A stretch of DNA of 37,024 bases from Oscillospiraceae bacterium (GTDB lineage: Bacteria > Bacillota > Clostridia > Oscillospirales > Oscillospiraceae). Below are positions 16,534 to 24,650 of the stretch, in pieces. Position 1 is the first letter of the stretch, and each line of letters begins with the position of its first letter. Position numbers and translations under genes: made by a program. The notes beneath the pieces are model-generated. The model searched no databases and was not told where the DNA came from. It was given only the letters and a program-made list of their open reading frames with translations. Location of the stretch: positions 1 to 37,024 of the forward strand of contig JAFYVL010000025.1 in NCBI GenBank assembly GCA_017549125.1, read 5' to 3'.

Positions 16534-18357
16534 TTAACCTTCCAGCAAGGTGTCGATGGCACCGTCTGCATCGGTGGTAAACTGTGCCAGCACTTCCAAA
16601 ACCGTAGCACGCTGCTGGGCAAAGCCCTCAGCATTGTCACGCTCAGGAATGACACCTTCATACAAATCGGCATAGAGCCATGCCATCAATTCCGCAGGAT
16701 CATAGTCCGTGCCATTTGCCTCGTTGTAGGCCAGGATATGATTCTTAATCATCAGCAGGCACTCATAATCTTCGATACTCTCACGAATGTTCTCCAAACG
16801 CAGCGTGGAGATGGGGCCCTGGATACCATACTGAGCACCGGGATAGCACAGAACGCCATCGCCTACCGCATCCAAGTAGTCCACGGGGATTTCCCAGATG
16901 TTTTCAGAGGTATGATAGTTAATGCTCCAATAGATCATTCCTTCCACACCGTAGTCGAACATCATCCAGCAGATGGTTCGAGTGTTCAGCAGGTCGTCGT
17001 CCAGGTGGAAGTTAATAAAGGGATTACGAGGCTGCTCACAGGTGTACCACCAAGTGTTCTCACTATTAACACGGTCGGTGCTTGCACGGCGATCTGCCAA
17101 TTCCTGACGCTGTGCCTCGGTATGCCAGGTGGACGCCTGACCACACCAGGTCTGCACACCACCCACAGTATCCGAACCGATCAGATCTTCGCTGAATGCG
17201 GAAGTAACCAAGTGCTGAACACCCAGGCAGGACGCATACAGGTCGGGGTACTTATCTTTGAAGTAGGTATTTGCCACCTCGTATTTACATTCGGTAATAA
17301 TCAGGTCGCAATCACGAACCACCTGGATCTTATCACCACTGGGCTCATCCACGATACCGCCCAGGTAATAGAAGGCCTTGTCAAACAGGTCGATGGTCTC
17401 ATTACCGGCCTCGCGCAGCTCGATATTCTTTTCTGCCATCATAGTCAGCAGCTTCTTGACACCCTCGCGGCTGACAATCGAACCCAGTTCATAAGTTTCA
17501 ATGGCATAAGGCAGTGCGTAAGTAGAGATCATGGGATTGACCGCTGCTTCCTCGCCCAGCCACTGCACATAAGCTTCGTACTCTGTGCCCAGGTTCCACT
17601 TGGTGGGAGTTGCCTTCATGGGAGAGATACGCTTGCTCAGCAGGAAGTCATAATAGGCCTCTGCCAATTCTGCAGTATAATAGCCTTCGCTGAGAGGAAT
17701 GTAGTCATACCAGATACCAATGGATGTTTTTACATTGTTCTTGGCAGGCATGTCTGCATCATAAACCATCAGCTCGATGGGAACGCTGTACTTCACACCG
17801 TCCACGTCCAACTCACCGGTACCGGTATACAGACCGGCAGCCTGGTCAGCAGGCACGCTGGCCTCCACCCAAATGGATTGGTTCTGTCCTGCGGCGATGT
17901 AGTTGTGCTTAAGCTGCTTGAAATTCTCAAAGGGCACCAGCGCATCGGGATAGTAGCCATAGTAGGCATCTGCCATGTAGGACTCCAGAATTTCCACATA
18001 CCATGCCGCATACAAAGCAATGTTCTCTGCCTTAAAAACATCACCATTGGCATTTTTCAAATCTCCAACCTGGAAATCATAACTCAGAACATTGTTGGAA
18101 GGAGTAATCATCAACTGAACAGTTTCCACATCGTTGCGAATGGCATTCATACGCAATGTGGAATCACGCTCAGCAATCAGTTCCGGGTAGGCCAGATCCT
18201 TCATATGATTCTCCGTATTGTACGCATACCACAGTTGTACATCATTCTTTGAATCGGATTTTGCCGCTTCTTTTTCGCTCTTACATCCCGCAAACACAGA
18301 AAGTGACAATGCAAGGGTAAGTACCAGGGATACGGCGCGCTTCATATACTTTCTCAT
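16534..18357 (-). CDS. GH123-like (DUF4091) lipoprotein, first gene of the transport operon
   Basis: This 607-residue protein follows AAGGAGGAG. Its signal peptide ends LSVFAGCKS, a lipobox with C25 as the lipidated residue, so the enzyme is tethered outside the membrane. The DUF4091/GH123 pattern is clear: a beta-rich N-domain with RNDVETVQLMITPS and ENQSIWVEASVPA-like segments, then a barrel with GIWYDYIPLSEGYY, YYLGGIVDEPSGDK (D337 and E338 as the presumed catalytic pair), WWYTCEQPRNPFINFH and GVEGMIYWSINYH, ending with a helical tail carrying RLENIRESIEDYECL. It aligns along its length with the catalytic part of the secreted protein at the left edge but lacks added modules. Its position next to the binding-protein gene suggests it trims glycan at the surface just before uptake. 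Confidence 0.88.
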   Translation of the reverse strand: MRKYMKRAVSLVLTLALSLSVFAGCKSEKEAAKSDSKNDVQLWYAYNTENHMKDLAYPELIAERDSTLRMNAIRNDVETVQLMITPSNNVLSYDFQVGDLKNANGDVFKAENIALYAAWYVEILESYMADAYYGYYPDALVPFENFKQLKHNYIAAGQNQSIWVEASVPADQAAGLYTGTGELDVDGVKYSVPIELMVYDADMPAKNNVKTSIGIWYDYIPLSEGYYTAELAEAYYDFLLSKRISPMKATPTKWNLGTEYEAYVQWLGEEAAVNPMISTYALPYAIETYELGSIVSREGVKKLLTMMAEKNIELREAGNETIDLFDKAFYYLGGIVDEPSGDKIQVVRDCDLIITECKYEVANTYFKDKYPDLYASCLGVQHLVTSAFSEDLIGSDTVGGVQTWCGQASTWHTEAQRQELADRRASTDRVNSENTWWYTCEQPRNPFINFHLDDDLLNTRTICWMMFDYGVEGMIYWSINYHTSENIWEIPVDYLDAVGDGVLCYPGAQYGIQGPISTLRLENIRESIEDYECLLMIKNHILAYNEANGTDYDPAELMAWLYADLYEGVIPERDNAEGFAQQRATVLEVLAQFTTDADGAIDTLLEG

Positions 18358-18414
18358 AGGCTCCTCCTTGATTGTTTTCCGGCATGGCAGACTACCGGAG
18401 ATTATCGCACTTTA

Positions 18415-18442
18415 ATAATAAAATATTATGCTTGTATTGCAA
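18415..18442 (-). promoter_or_regulatory. Candidate sigma-A promoter of the transport operon
   Basis: On the minus strand TTGCAA (18442-18437) and TATTAT (18420-18415) are separated by 16 bases, four and five matches to the -35 and -10 consensus. The predicted start would give a leader of about 50 bases before the GH123-like lipoprotein gene. It lies in the AT-rich gap shared with the divergent AraC gene. The poor -35 box is typical of a promoter that needs an activator. Confidence 0.5.
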
Positions 18443-18454
18443 GCCATATATTGC
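18435..18454. promoter_or_regulatory. Candidate operator (two TATTGC direct repeats) in the 347-base divergent intergenic region
   Basis: TATTGC occurs at 18435-18440 and again at 18449-18454, 14 bases apart, overlapping and lying just upstream of the operon's weak -35 box. Tandem half-sites next to -35 are a common layout for AraC-family activators. The rest of the gap (18358-18704) holds a TCCGG/CCGGA inverted repeat at 18378-18399 in the operon leader, a long AT-rich stretch, and the AraC gene promoter. No other gene is visible in it. Confidence 0.3.
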
Positions 18455-18617
18455 CGTGAATATGGACATTTTTTATCATTTGCCTAATAATTTTAATTTT
18501 TTGGATTTTTGTGCATATTTTACTATAATTTGGATGTGTCATCCGGATTATTTAACCTTTATAACATTCATCAATTGGATATATTTTCTAAATTTACAGT
18601 TTTTTTGATTTTGGTAC

Positions 18618-18646
18618 TTGAAAAACAGGAAATAATTTGATATGCT
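18618..18646 (+). promoter_or_regulatory. Candidate sigma-A promoter of the AraC-type gene
   Basis: TTGAAA at 18618-18623 and TATGCT at 18641-18646 are separated by exactly 17 bases, matching five and four consensus positions. The predicted transcript starts about 50 bases before the ATG at 18705, which has its own GGAGGA site. Confidence 0.5.
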
Positions 18647-18704
18647 GTTTTCATGAAATTCGCCAAAACTACGGCGGATATACTCCAAAAGGAGGAACGA
18701 TCCC

Positions 18705-19508
18705 ATGGATGCCCCAAACTCTTTTGAAAATCCTTCTCCGTTACGAGAAAAATACATCCCCTGCGCCATGGTTCCGCTGGTATACGGCACAGTGCCTCCC
18801 CATTTCCACGATGCCATTGAGATCATTTTTACCACAGAAGGTTACGGCACCACCATCTGTAATGGTGTTGAATACCGCCAGGTCCCCGGCAGCGCTTTTT
18901 TTGCTTCCAGCAACGAAATCCACTACTGCTTAGATCGTACAGAGGATATTGCAGGATTTGTTATTGATATTGAACCCAGTGCCATTTACGGCACAAAATT
19001 ACCTTTTGACCAAATGACCCCCATTTCTCATCTCTGGAAAGATCCCCAAATGCAGGATCGGTTATGGGATATCGTGCGCTTTCTGATGAAGCACCACGAA
19101 ACGCTGAATTCTACGGTAAAAACCGCTCTGACCTCTGCCCTGGTCAATATGCTGCTGGAGCATATTGAATTTCAGAAAATCACCGCACCCAGCACAACGG
19201 TAAAAAACATCATCGACTACTGCCAGGCCCATTGCACAGAGCCCCTTTCATTGGATATCCTGTCTCAGGAATTGTCTCTGAGCGTGAGCCACATCAGCCG
19301 TATATTCTCCAATAAGCTGAAGATCAGTTTTTCGGACTATATCAACAGCCTCCGTTTAAGCCACGCCATCAACCTGCTGGATACCAGCGATTTGACTATC
19401 ACCAAGGTAGCCACCTATTCCGGATTTCCTACCATTCGTACATTTAACCGGATCTTTACAGAGCAATACGGTGTTACCCCCTCTCAATATCGAAAGAAAC
19501 AAAAATAA
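18705..19508 (+). CDS. AraC-family transcriptional regulator
   Basis: This 267-residue cytoplasmic protein starts at an ATG with AAGGAGGA nine bases upstream. The N-terminal part has cupin-like sensing features: VPPHFHDAIEIIFTTEG, GSAFFASSNEIHY. The C-terminal ~95 residues hold the paired helix-turn-helix of the family: LSLDILSQELSLSVSHISRIF, then LTITKVATYSGFPTIRTFNR, ending VTPSQYRKKQK. It is transcribed away from the transport operon across a shared intergenic region, the classic position for a local activator, and probably responds to a sugar released by the encoded enzymes. It is the only convincing plus-strand gene in the window, and its transcript ends at a bidirectional terminator shared with the convergent GH123-like gene. 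Confidence 0.93.
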   Translation: MDAPNSFENPSPLREKYIPCAMVPLVYGTVPPHFHDAIEIIFTTEGYGTTICNGVEYRQVPGSAFFASSNEIHYCLDRTEDIAGFVIDIEPSAIYGTKLPFDQMTPISHLWKDPQMQDRLWDIVRFLMKHHETLNSTVKTALTSALVNMLLEHIEFQKITAPSTTVKNIIDYCQAHCTEPLSLDILSQELSLSVSHISRIFSNKLKISFSDYINSLRLSHAINLLDTSDLTITKVATYSGFPTIRTFNRIFTEQYGVTPSQYRKKQK

Positions 19509-19512
19509 AAAT

Positions 19513-19545
19513 CAGACCGCTGTGAGATTCGTTCACAGCGGTCTG
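19513..19545. terminator. Bidirectional intrinsic terminator
   Basis: The arms CAGACCGCTGTGA and TCACAGCGGTCTG form a perfect 13-pair stem around the loop GATTCGT. An A-rich run precedes it and TTTTATT follows it, so each strand carries a T-rich tail. It lies 4 bases after the AraC stop and 13 bases from the stop of the convergent GH123-like gene, and should end both transcripts. Confidence 0.93.
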
Positions 19546-19558
19546 TTTTATTATGATC

Positions 19559-21286
19559 TTATGCCAATGCGACAAGTGCTTCCTTACGGAAGATATCGTA
19601 ATCCTCCTGGGTAGCGGTGGAGATCTGGTTGAAGGTCACGATGGTTCTGCCCTCAGCGTCATAGAAATGGGTCACATCGGGATCGGCCACTACCTTTGTG
19701 AGCAGCTTTTCACGAATCTCGTTTAGGCCCTTTTCTTCCAGCTGGCGCAGGATCTCGTAGTTCTCAATGCCCCGGCGCAAGGCATAATAACGCAGGGTCA
19801 GTTCCGGTTTGCCGTCCAGAGCAGGATACACCATATTGGTATCACCGGCCGCCCACTTGGGATAACGAATATCTCTTCTGGGGTCTGCAGGCCAAATGGT
19901 GTAATTCCAGCGCAGGAAGCCTTCCATGCCAAAATACTGGGCTGCAGCCGGCAGATACAGGGTTTCCATCAGGTCACTACGCAAGAACATATTGGGCAGA
20001 TCGGGATTACAGCACACATAGCAGGTGAAGCAGTGATCCTTATCCTCCCGATATAGCCGCTTCCACTCCTCCAGCGCCAAAGGCAGACCGTGGAATACGA
20101 TGCAGAAATCACTGATGATATCCTGGAAGGCATCAAAGAATTTCTTCTCATAGAAGCAGGCCTTGAATTTAAACAGGGGTGCGATCTCATGAATCACTTC
20201 CAGGGTATTCCGCAGAACATCGTAGTACCAGGGTTCGTCGGCAATCACACGGACTTTATCGATCCAGCCCTTTTCCACAAAATGATCCTGCAGACTGCGG
20301 ATATAATGCTTCAGATCCTCCGCCTTCTGCATATAGCGGTAACGACCGTCGGTATCCTTATAGCGGACACGGATGGCATCGGGCATTTCGGTAAAATTGC
20401 CGTAGCCATGCTCGGGGCTGTTCCAGTTACCAATGAGGCCAAAGACCTCGATTTTACGGTCAATGCCATAGCGAAAGCACATTTCGATATAACGATCCAT
20501 AATGGAATAGTCATAGACAAAGCCATTTTCGGTCTTTTCCACAGGGATCATGGAATACTGGAACATATTGGCCTTTACAGGCTCTAAGAAGCAGCGCTGA
20601 CCGCTCCAGGGGATCTGGCTGGCAATGACCGTAATATTGGTCTGACCCATTTCGGCCAGGGGTTTTAGATATTCATCGATGAGAGCAAAATGCTCCTCAG
20701 ACCAATTCGGTATGCCAATATACTTGGAAATGGTGCAATGGAGCTGCCACAGATCCATTTCAAATTTCTGGTCTTTTTTAGCAGGCAGCGTAAACTCGCT
20801 GACTTCCAGGGTATAAGTAATGCTGCCGATCACCTGCTCCTCGTCAAACAGGTGGGCAGAAATCAGTTCAAATTCCCCTTCATAAGTACCGGGCTGCATA
20901 TCTGCAGGCACGTCGAAACGGACGAATACGCTCTGGGGCACACCGGCCACAGTAGTGGTCACCACATCCCGCATGATTCGGTCTGCATATTCCCTTTCAT
21001 CGTCACCGGTATGGATGGCAATATGATTGACCCGGGGACGCAACGCACCCTTATGGCGCAGGTACACCACCTGGGCATCAGGATATTCAGAGAACCAGGG
21101 ATCGTCGTTTAAGCAAACGCAAATCCGCTGGGTGCCTTGCAACAGGATCTGAAATGCGCCGTAGCTATTACGGCAAGCCAACAGATCCATGTGTTTTTTC
21201 TCAAAGGAACCATTGTGGCTGATACCGTCCTTACGATCCACGATCAGCTTAAATGTTTCCGGCTGAACAGAATATAAAACAGACAT
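19559..21286 (-). CDS. Cytoplasmic GH123-like (DUF4091) protein
   Basis: This protein has 575 residues from the ATG at 21286. That start is chosen because AAAGGAG lies 7 bases before it; the ATG two codons upstream is only one base from the same site. There is no signal peptide. The DUF4091/GH123 pattern includes VTTTVAGVPQSVFVRFDVPADMQ-like phrasing, QKFEMDLWQLHCTISKY, KVRVIADEPWYYD with D350 and E351 as the presumed catalytic pair, FRWNYTIWPADPRRDIRYP and RRGIENYEILRQL. Together with the lipid-anchored and secreted homologues this makes three paralogues in three compartments. It probably hydrolyses short amino-sugar glycans after import. It is separated from the AraC gene by a terminator and may be transcribed with the small gene upstream, 152 bases away. 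Confidence 0.85.
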   Translation of the reverse strand: MSVLYSVQPETFKLIVDRKDGISHNGSFEKKHMDLLACRNSYGAFQILLQGTQRICVCLNDDPWFSEYPDAQVVYLRHKGALRPRVNHIAIHTGDDEREYADRIMRDVVTTTVAGVPQSVFVRFDVPADMQPGTYEGEFELISAHLFDEEQVIGSITYTLEVSEFTLPAKKDQKFEMDLWQLHCTISKYIGIPNWSEEHFALIDEYLKPLAEMGQTNITVIASQIPWSGQRCFLEPVKANMFQYSMIPVEKTENGFVYDYSIMDRYIEMCFRYGIDRKIEVFGLIGNWNSPEHGYGNFTEMPDAIRVRYKDTDGRYRYMQKAEDLKHYIRSLQDHFVEKGWIDKVRVIADEPWYYDVLRNTLEVIHEIAPLFKFKACFYEKKFFDAFQDIISDFCIVFHGLPLALEEWKRLYREDKDHCFTCYVCCNPDLPNMFLRSDLMETLYLPAAAQYFGMEGFLRWNYTIWPADPRRDIRYPKWAAGDTNMVYPALDGKPELTLRYYALRRGIENYEILRQLEEKGLNEIREKLLTKVVADPDVTHFYDAEGRTIVTFNQISTATQEDYDIFRKEALVALA

Positions 21287-21438
21287 AAACATGCTCCTTT
21301 ATGATTATATGTAAGGTAATGTTATCACATGGCCTACCCTCTTTACAAGCAAGATTTTGACTCAATTATAGATATATATTGTCATTTTATAGGATCTCGT
21401 TGACAAATTTCTTTTCTGTGGTATGCAATAATCGAAGA

Positions 21439-21774
21439 TTAAAATCTGGAGTTGTTAGCAATGAAAAAACGAATCTTAATCTTCTTTTCGCTCAGAGATA
21501 CCAACTCTCCATCCTCGTTTTCGCTCATGATGTAGAATACACCAACAAGAATATCGTTACCCAAGCGTCGGTTACCATCCAAAACAATCAGCTTGCCTTC
21601 CTCGTTGCACATGATGCAATCACCATTTCCCAGGCTGACGAATTCGATAAGGCCTTGGTAGTCAGTACCGATGCTCACCGCCTTCTGCAAGGAATCCAAA
21701 TCGTCTTTCAGAGTTGTTACTTTGGGATGTTTTCCAGGTTCTACCATCAATACTGCGAGTTCTTTTGCGTTCAT
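21439..21774 (-). CDS. DUF3846-like small protein
   Basis: This protein has 111 residues from the ATG at 21774, which has GGAGG 7 bases upstream; a longer in-frame start at 21846 has no comparable site and would run through a hairpin. The sequence MNAKELAVLMVEPGKHPKV, an internal IEFVSLGNGDCIMCNEEGK and LDGNRRLGNDILVGVFYIM resembles the DUF3846 family, small proteins of unknown function most often seen on plasmids and integrative elements of Firmicutes. It is not an obvious part of glycan metabolism. It lies between the cytoplasmic GH123-like gene and the giant secreted proteins. I recognise the family but cannot give a function. Confidence 0.7.
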   Translation of the reverse strand: MNAKELAVLMVEPGKHPKVTTLKDDLDSLQKAVSIGTDYQGLIEFVSLGNGDCIMCNEEGKLIVLDGNRRLGNDILVGVFYIMSENEDGELVSLSEKKIKIRFFIANNSRF

Positions 21775-21799
21775 ATCATAACCTCCAAAATAGTAATAA

Positions 21800-21823
21800 C
21801 CGGATGGCATTGCTACCACCCGG
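21800..21823 (-). other. Leader hairpin before the DUF3846 gene
   Basis: CCGGGTGG pairs with CCATCCGG around an 8-base loop, with one G-T wobble, about 10 bases before the ribosome binding site on the minus strand. It has no T-run and lies within the presumed 5' leader. It may be a stability element or a small translational control structure. Confidence 0.4.
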
Positions 21824-21867
21824 CTAAAATTATGATATATATTCACAATACAAATAGATATGAAAAA

Positions 21868-21910
21868 TCCCCTAACCAGGCCGGGTAAAAACCTCGGCTC
21901 GGTTAGGGGA
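21868..21910. terminator. Intrinsic terminator, bidirectional shape
   Basis: TCCCCTAACC pairs with GGTTAGGGGA, and the stem continues past one mismatch through GGCCGGG to a small A-rich loop. T-runs flank it on both strands (ATTTTTTATT on plus, ATTTTTCAT on minus). It should end the transcript of the two giant secreted proteins, about 190 bases after the stop of the second, and isolate the DUF3846 gene from it. Confidence 0.88.
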
Positions 21911-22053
21911 ATTTTTTATTGCTTCTTGGGCAAAAAGCAACTTTATAAAAACAATATCAGCGGCTTGGGTATTAGATCCGGGTTCCGTACAACCGTTCAT
22001 ATAGAACAAGTTCGATTTATCATTTTACATACCGTATTGAGTATACCGCTTAT

Positions 22054-24650
22054 TCGTTGGGAAGGAAGGTTGTTCGCCTTTCTGCACGAAATATTTTTGA
22101 TTAACCGGCAACGTGGGAGATTTCCAAATCAAAGGTTACGTTGCTGTTCCAGGACAGGACACCGGTATAACCGGATTGGAACACCTGGTACTGTCCGCCG
22201 CCTGTCAGATCCACCTCAAACAAGGGATCTCGTCCATCCATATGGCGAGCCAAGGTGTTCACATACAGCTTATCGCCTTCGATTTTGGTATAGAATTCCG
22301 TATCCACAACACTGCCGTGGCTACCGTAAATAATGCCGCCCAAGTAATTCATCACATGGGGCGTGCCGTCGGTATTGTAAGCATTCTCCACATACCAGAC
22401 CTGCAAAAGATCGCTTTCGGTGCTGTAGTTGATCAGGTATCCGTCAACACCGTTATTGGTATTCTGCGTGGCTCTGAGGAAGATACCGCCCACGCCCACA
22501 TTGCCGGTATTGCCGGTGAGCCGGAATACCAGTTCGCTGTCTGTATAAAGAGTGGTATGATCCAGCGCATAACTACCGCCGCCAACACGCAGAGTGTTAT
22601 CATCTACTTTGATCCAGGAATCTGCAGAAAGGGCATCCCGGGTGTCTGCATTAGTCAGATTTGCCACCAAATTCGCAGACTTGTTGGGAATCGCCTGCAA
22701 TGCTGCGATTTCTGTAGACAGGTCCAGTGCCTTCAACTGGGCAGTGGTGGTGCAAACTTCGATCTTTGCCACAGCACTACCGTAATGGCTTTGCGCCAAT
22801 GCCCAGTTTTCGGCAGTATAGGCATTCTCAGAATAAATGTTCAAAGATGCCAGTTTGTTGGTCTTTGCCTTCTCCAGTTGGGTCTGTGCCAATGCTTCAT
22901 CCAGAGCAGGTTGATTTTCTCCCTTGGCAGCAGAACGGATCACCTCTGCTAGAAGCGCATAGCCTGCAGGCGCAGGATGCAGACCGTCAATAAACAAGCT
23001 GGGATCGGCGCTGAGAGGATCAGACTTGTCGGTGCAGAACAGGTATTCTGTCTCGGCATAGTAGATCCAGTCATAGGATGCTGCCAAATTCCGCATGAGC
23101 GCATTGATCTCAGAGATTTTATCAGCGATGGCGCCCTTCGTAGGACAATGGTTTACAGACACCACAACTACCTCAAACTCCGGAAGCGCTTCCTTAATAT
23201 TCAGCAGCGCATTTTCCATGGATTCTACGGCGGAGTTGGGGGTAATACCAGCGGACAAGTCATTGATGCCGATGATATAGATGCCCAGCTTGGGCTCGTA
23301 GGAAATGATATCATCGGCAAGCTCTTCCCAATGGGCTGCCACAGAGCCACCAATACCGGTGTCTGCCATGCTGGTGTATTCCGGGAAATAGCTTGCATAA
23401 TCGGTCCACATTTCCGTATAGGAATGACCGAAGATCAGTACATCCGCTGTGCGCTTTTCCTTCTGGGAAGTAATGGTTACATCCCGGAAGGACGTGCCGG
23501 TGGTGCTTGCCCACAGACCGATTCGGTCGCCAAACAGCTCCACCTCCGTAACGGAGTAACACTTGATCATTTCGCTGTTGTTCAGGTAGTAGCAATATGC
23601 CGTGCCATCATTGATGACCACCTCCAGGCGGACATCAATCGTACCGGCACATATATGGTGACCACGGTCCAGCACAGTCTGCTTGCCGTTTTCTACCTTG
23701 ACCAATTCCACATACTGGGAAGGGATGGATACCCGAAACATATAGTAACTGCTGCAATCGGCGTTGGCACCGAAGAGGATGCCCACATCATGGCTGCCGC
23801 TGGTCTTGACATTTGCGCCCAGCGTGCCTTCCGTAAAATTTGCGGAGGTATGCAGCATCAGGCTATTATCGGCAGTTGTTTGTATGCCATCGGTATTGTA
23901 AGAGACATCACCGGTGACCACCTCATAGACACCCTTGACAGTCCCGTCCTGGGAAACTGGATAAATGTTATCCAGTTCCCAGGCAGATACAGTTGTGTAA
24001 TACTGATCACACAGCGTTTTTACTGCTGTCCGCTGTTCCGTTGCATAGGTATTCCAAGCAGTATTCACAGCCTGCAGAACTTCCTTCATGGTAGTTCCGT
24101 AATTGGCTGAGGTTACGGTTTGCTCATTATCAAAGATCACGAAGGCATTGCCGTAAACGATCATTTCGCCGCCGCCACTCTTCAGAATATTCTTCAGACG
24201 CAGGCTGGCTGCGGTCTTGCCGTCGATGGTCTTGGTAACGACCATGTCCTCACTGACCCACAGGTTAAAGCCGATGGATTTCACATGGGACTTCACTACA
24301 TCGTCACCGATCAGCTCTGCCTTATAGCCCAAGGCATCGTTGGTGGAGTCAAGGCTGATATGGGTCAGCTTAATTTCATAGCTATGGGCAGAGTACACAC
24401 CATTGTCATTTGCGACATAGTAGGACTTGCCGTCAGCTTCTGTCATGGTAGGTACATTACCGGTAACTACTGCGCTGCCGCCGGAAACGGTATCGATCAG
24501 ATTCAGACTACCGCTTGCCACGGTCACATTGTTCAGGCTGAAGCCAGCCAAGTCGATGGTCACATCGTCGCTGATCACGATTGCTTCGTCGCTACCCGCA
24601 AGGAGCTTTACGACCTGACCGTTGGCGTTGGCAACTGCCTCGGCAACGGA
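22054..24650 (-). repeat. C-terminal cassette, copy A (shared with the rhamnosidase protein)
   Basis: From the beta region (near SVAEAVANANG) through the GYKAE-type module, beta-sandwich, SGNH hydrolase, helical spacer and final domain, this copy matches the end of the GH78 protein closely. Long stretches, such as the one containing GSLNLIDTVSGGSAVV and TMTEADGKSYYVANDNGVYS, are identical. The similarity continues past the stop codon: both copies have GTTAAT, CGTGC and AAGGCGAAYAACCTTCC in the same order. Copy A has decayed hairpin arms, and lacks the extra beta-sandwich present between the two halves of copy B. Confidence 0.88.
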
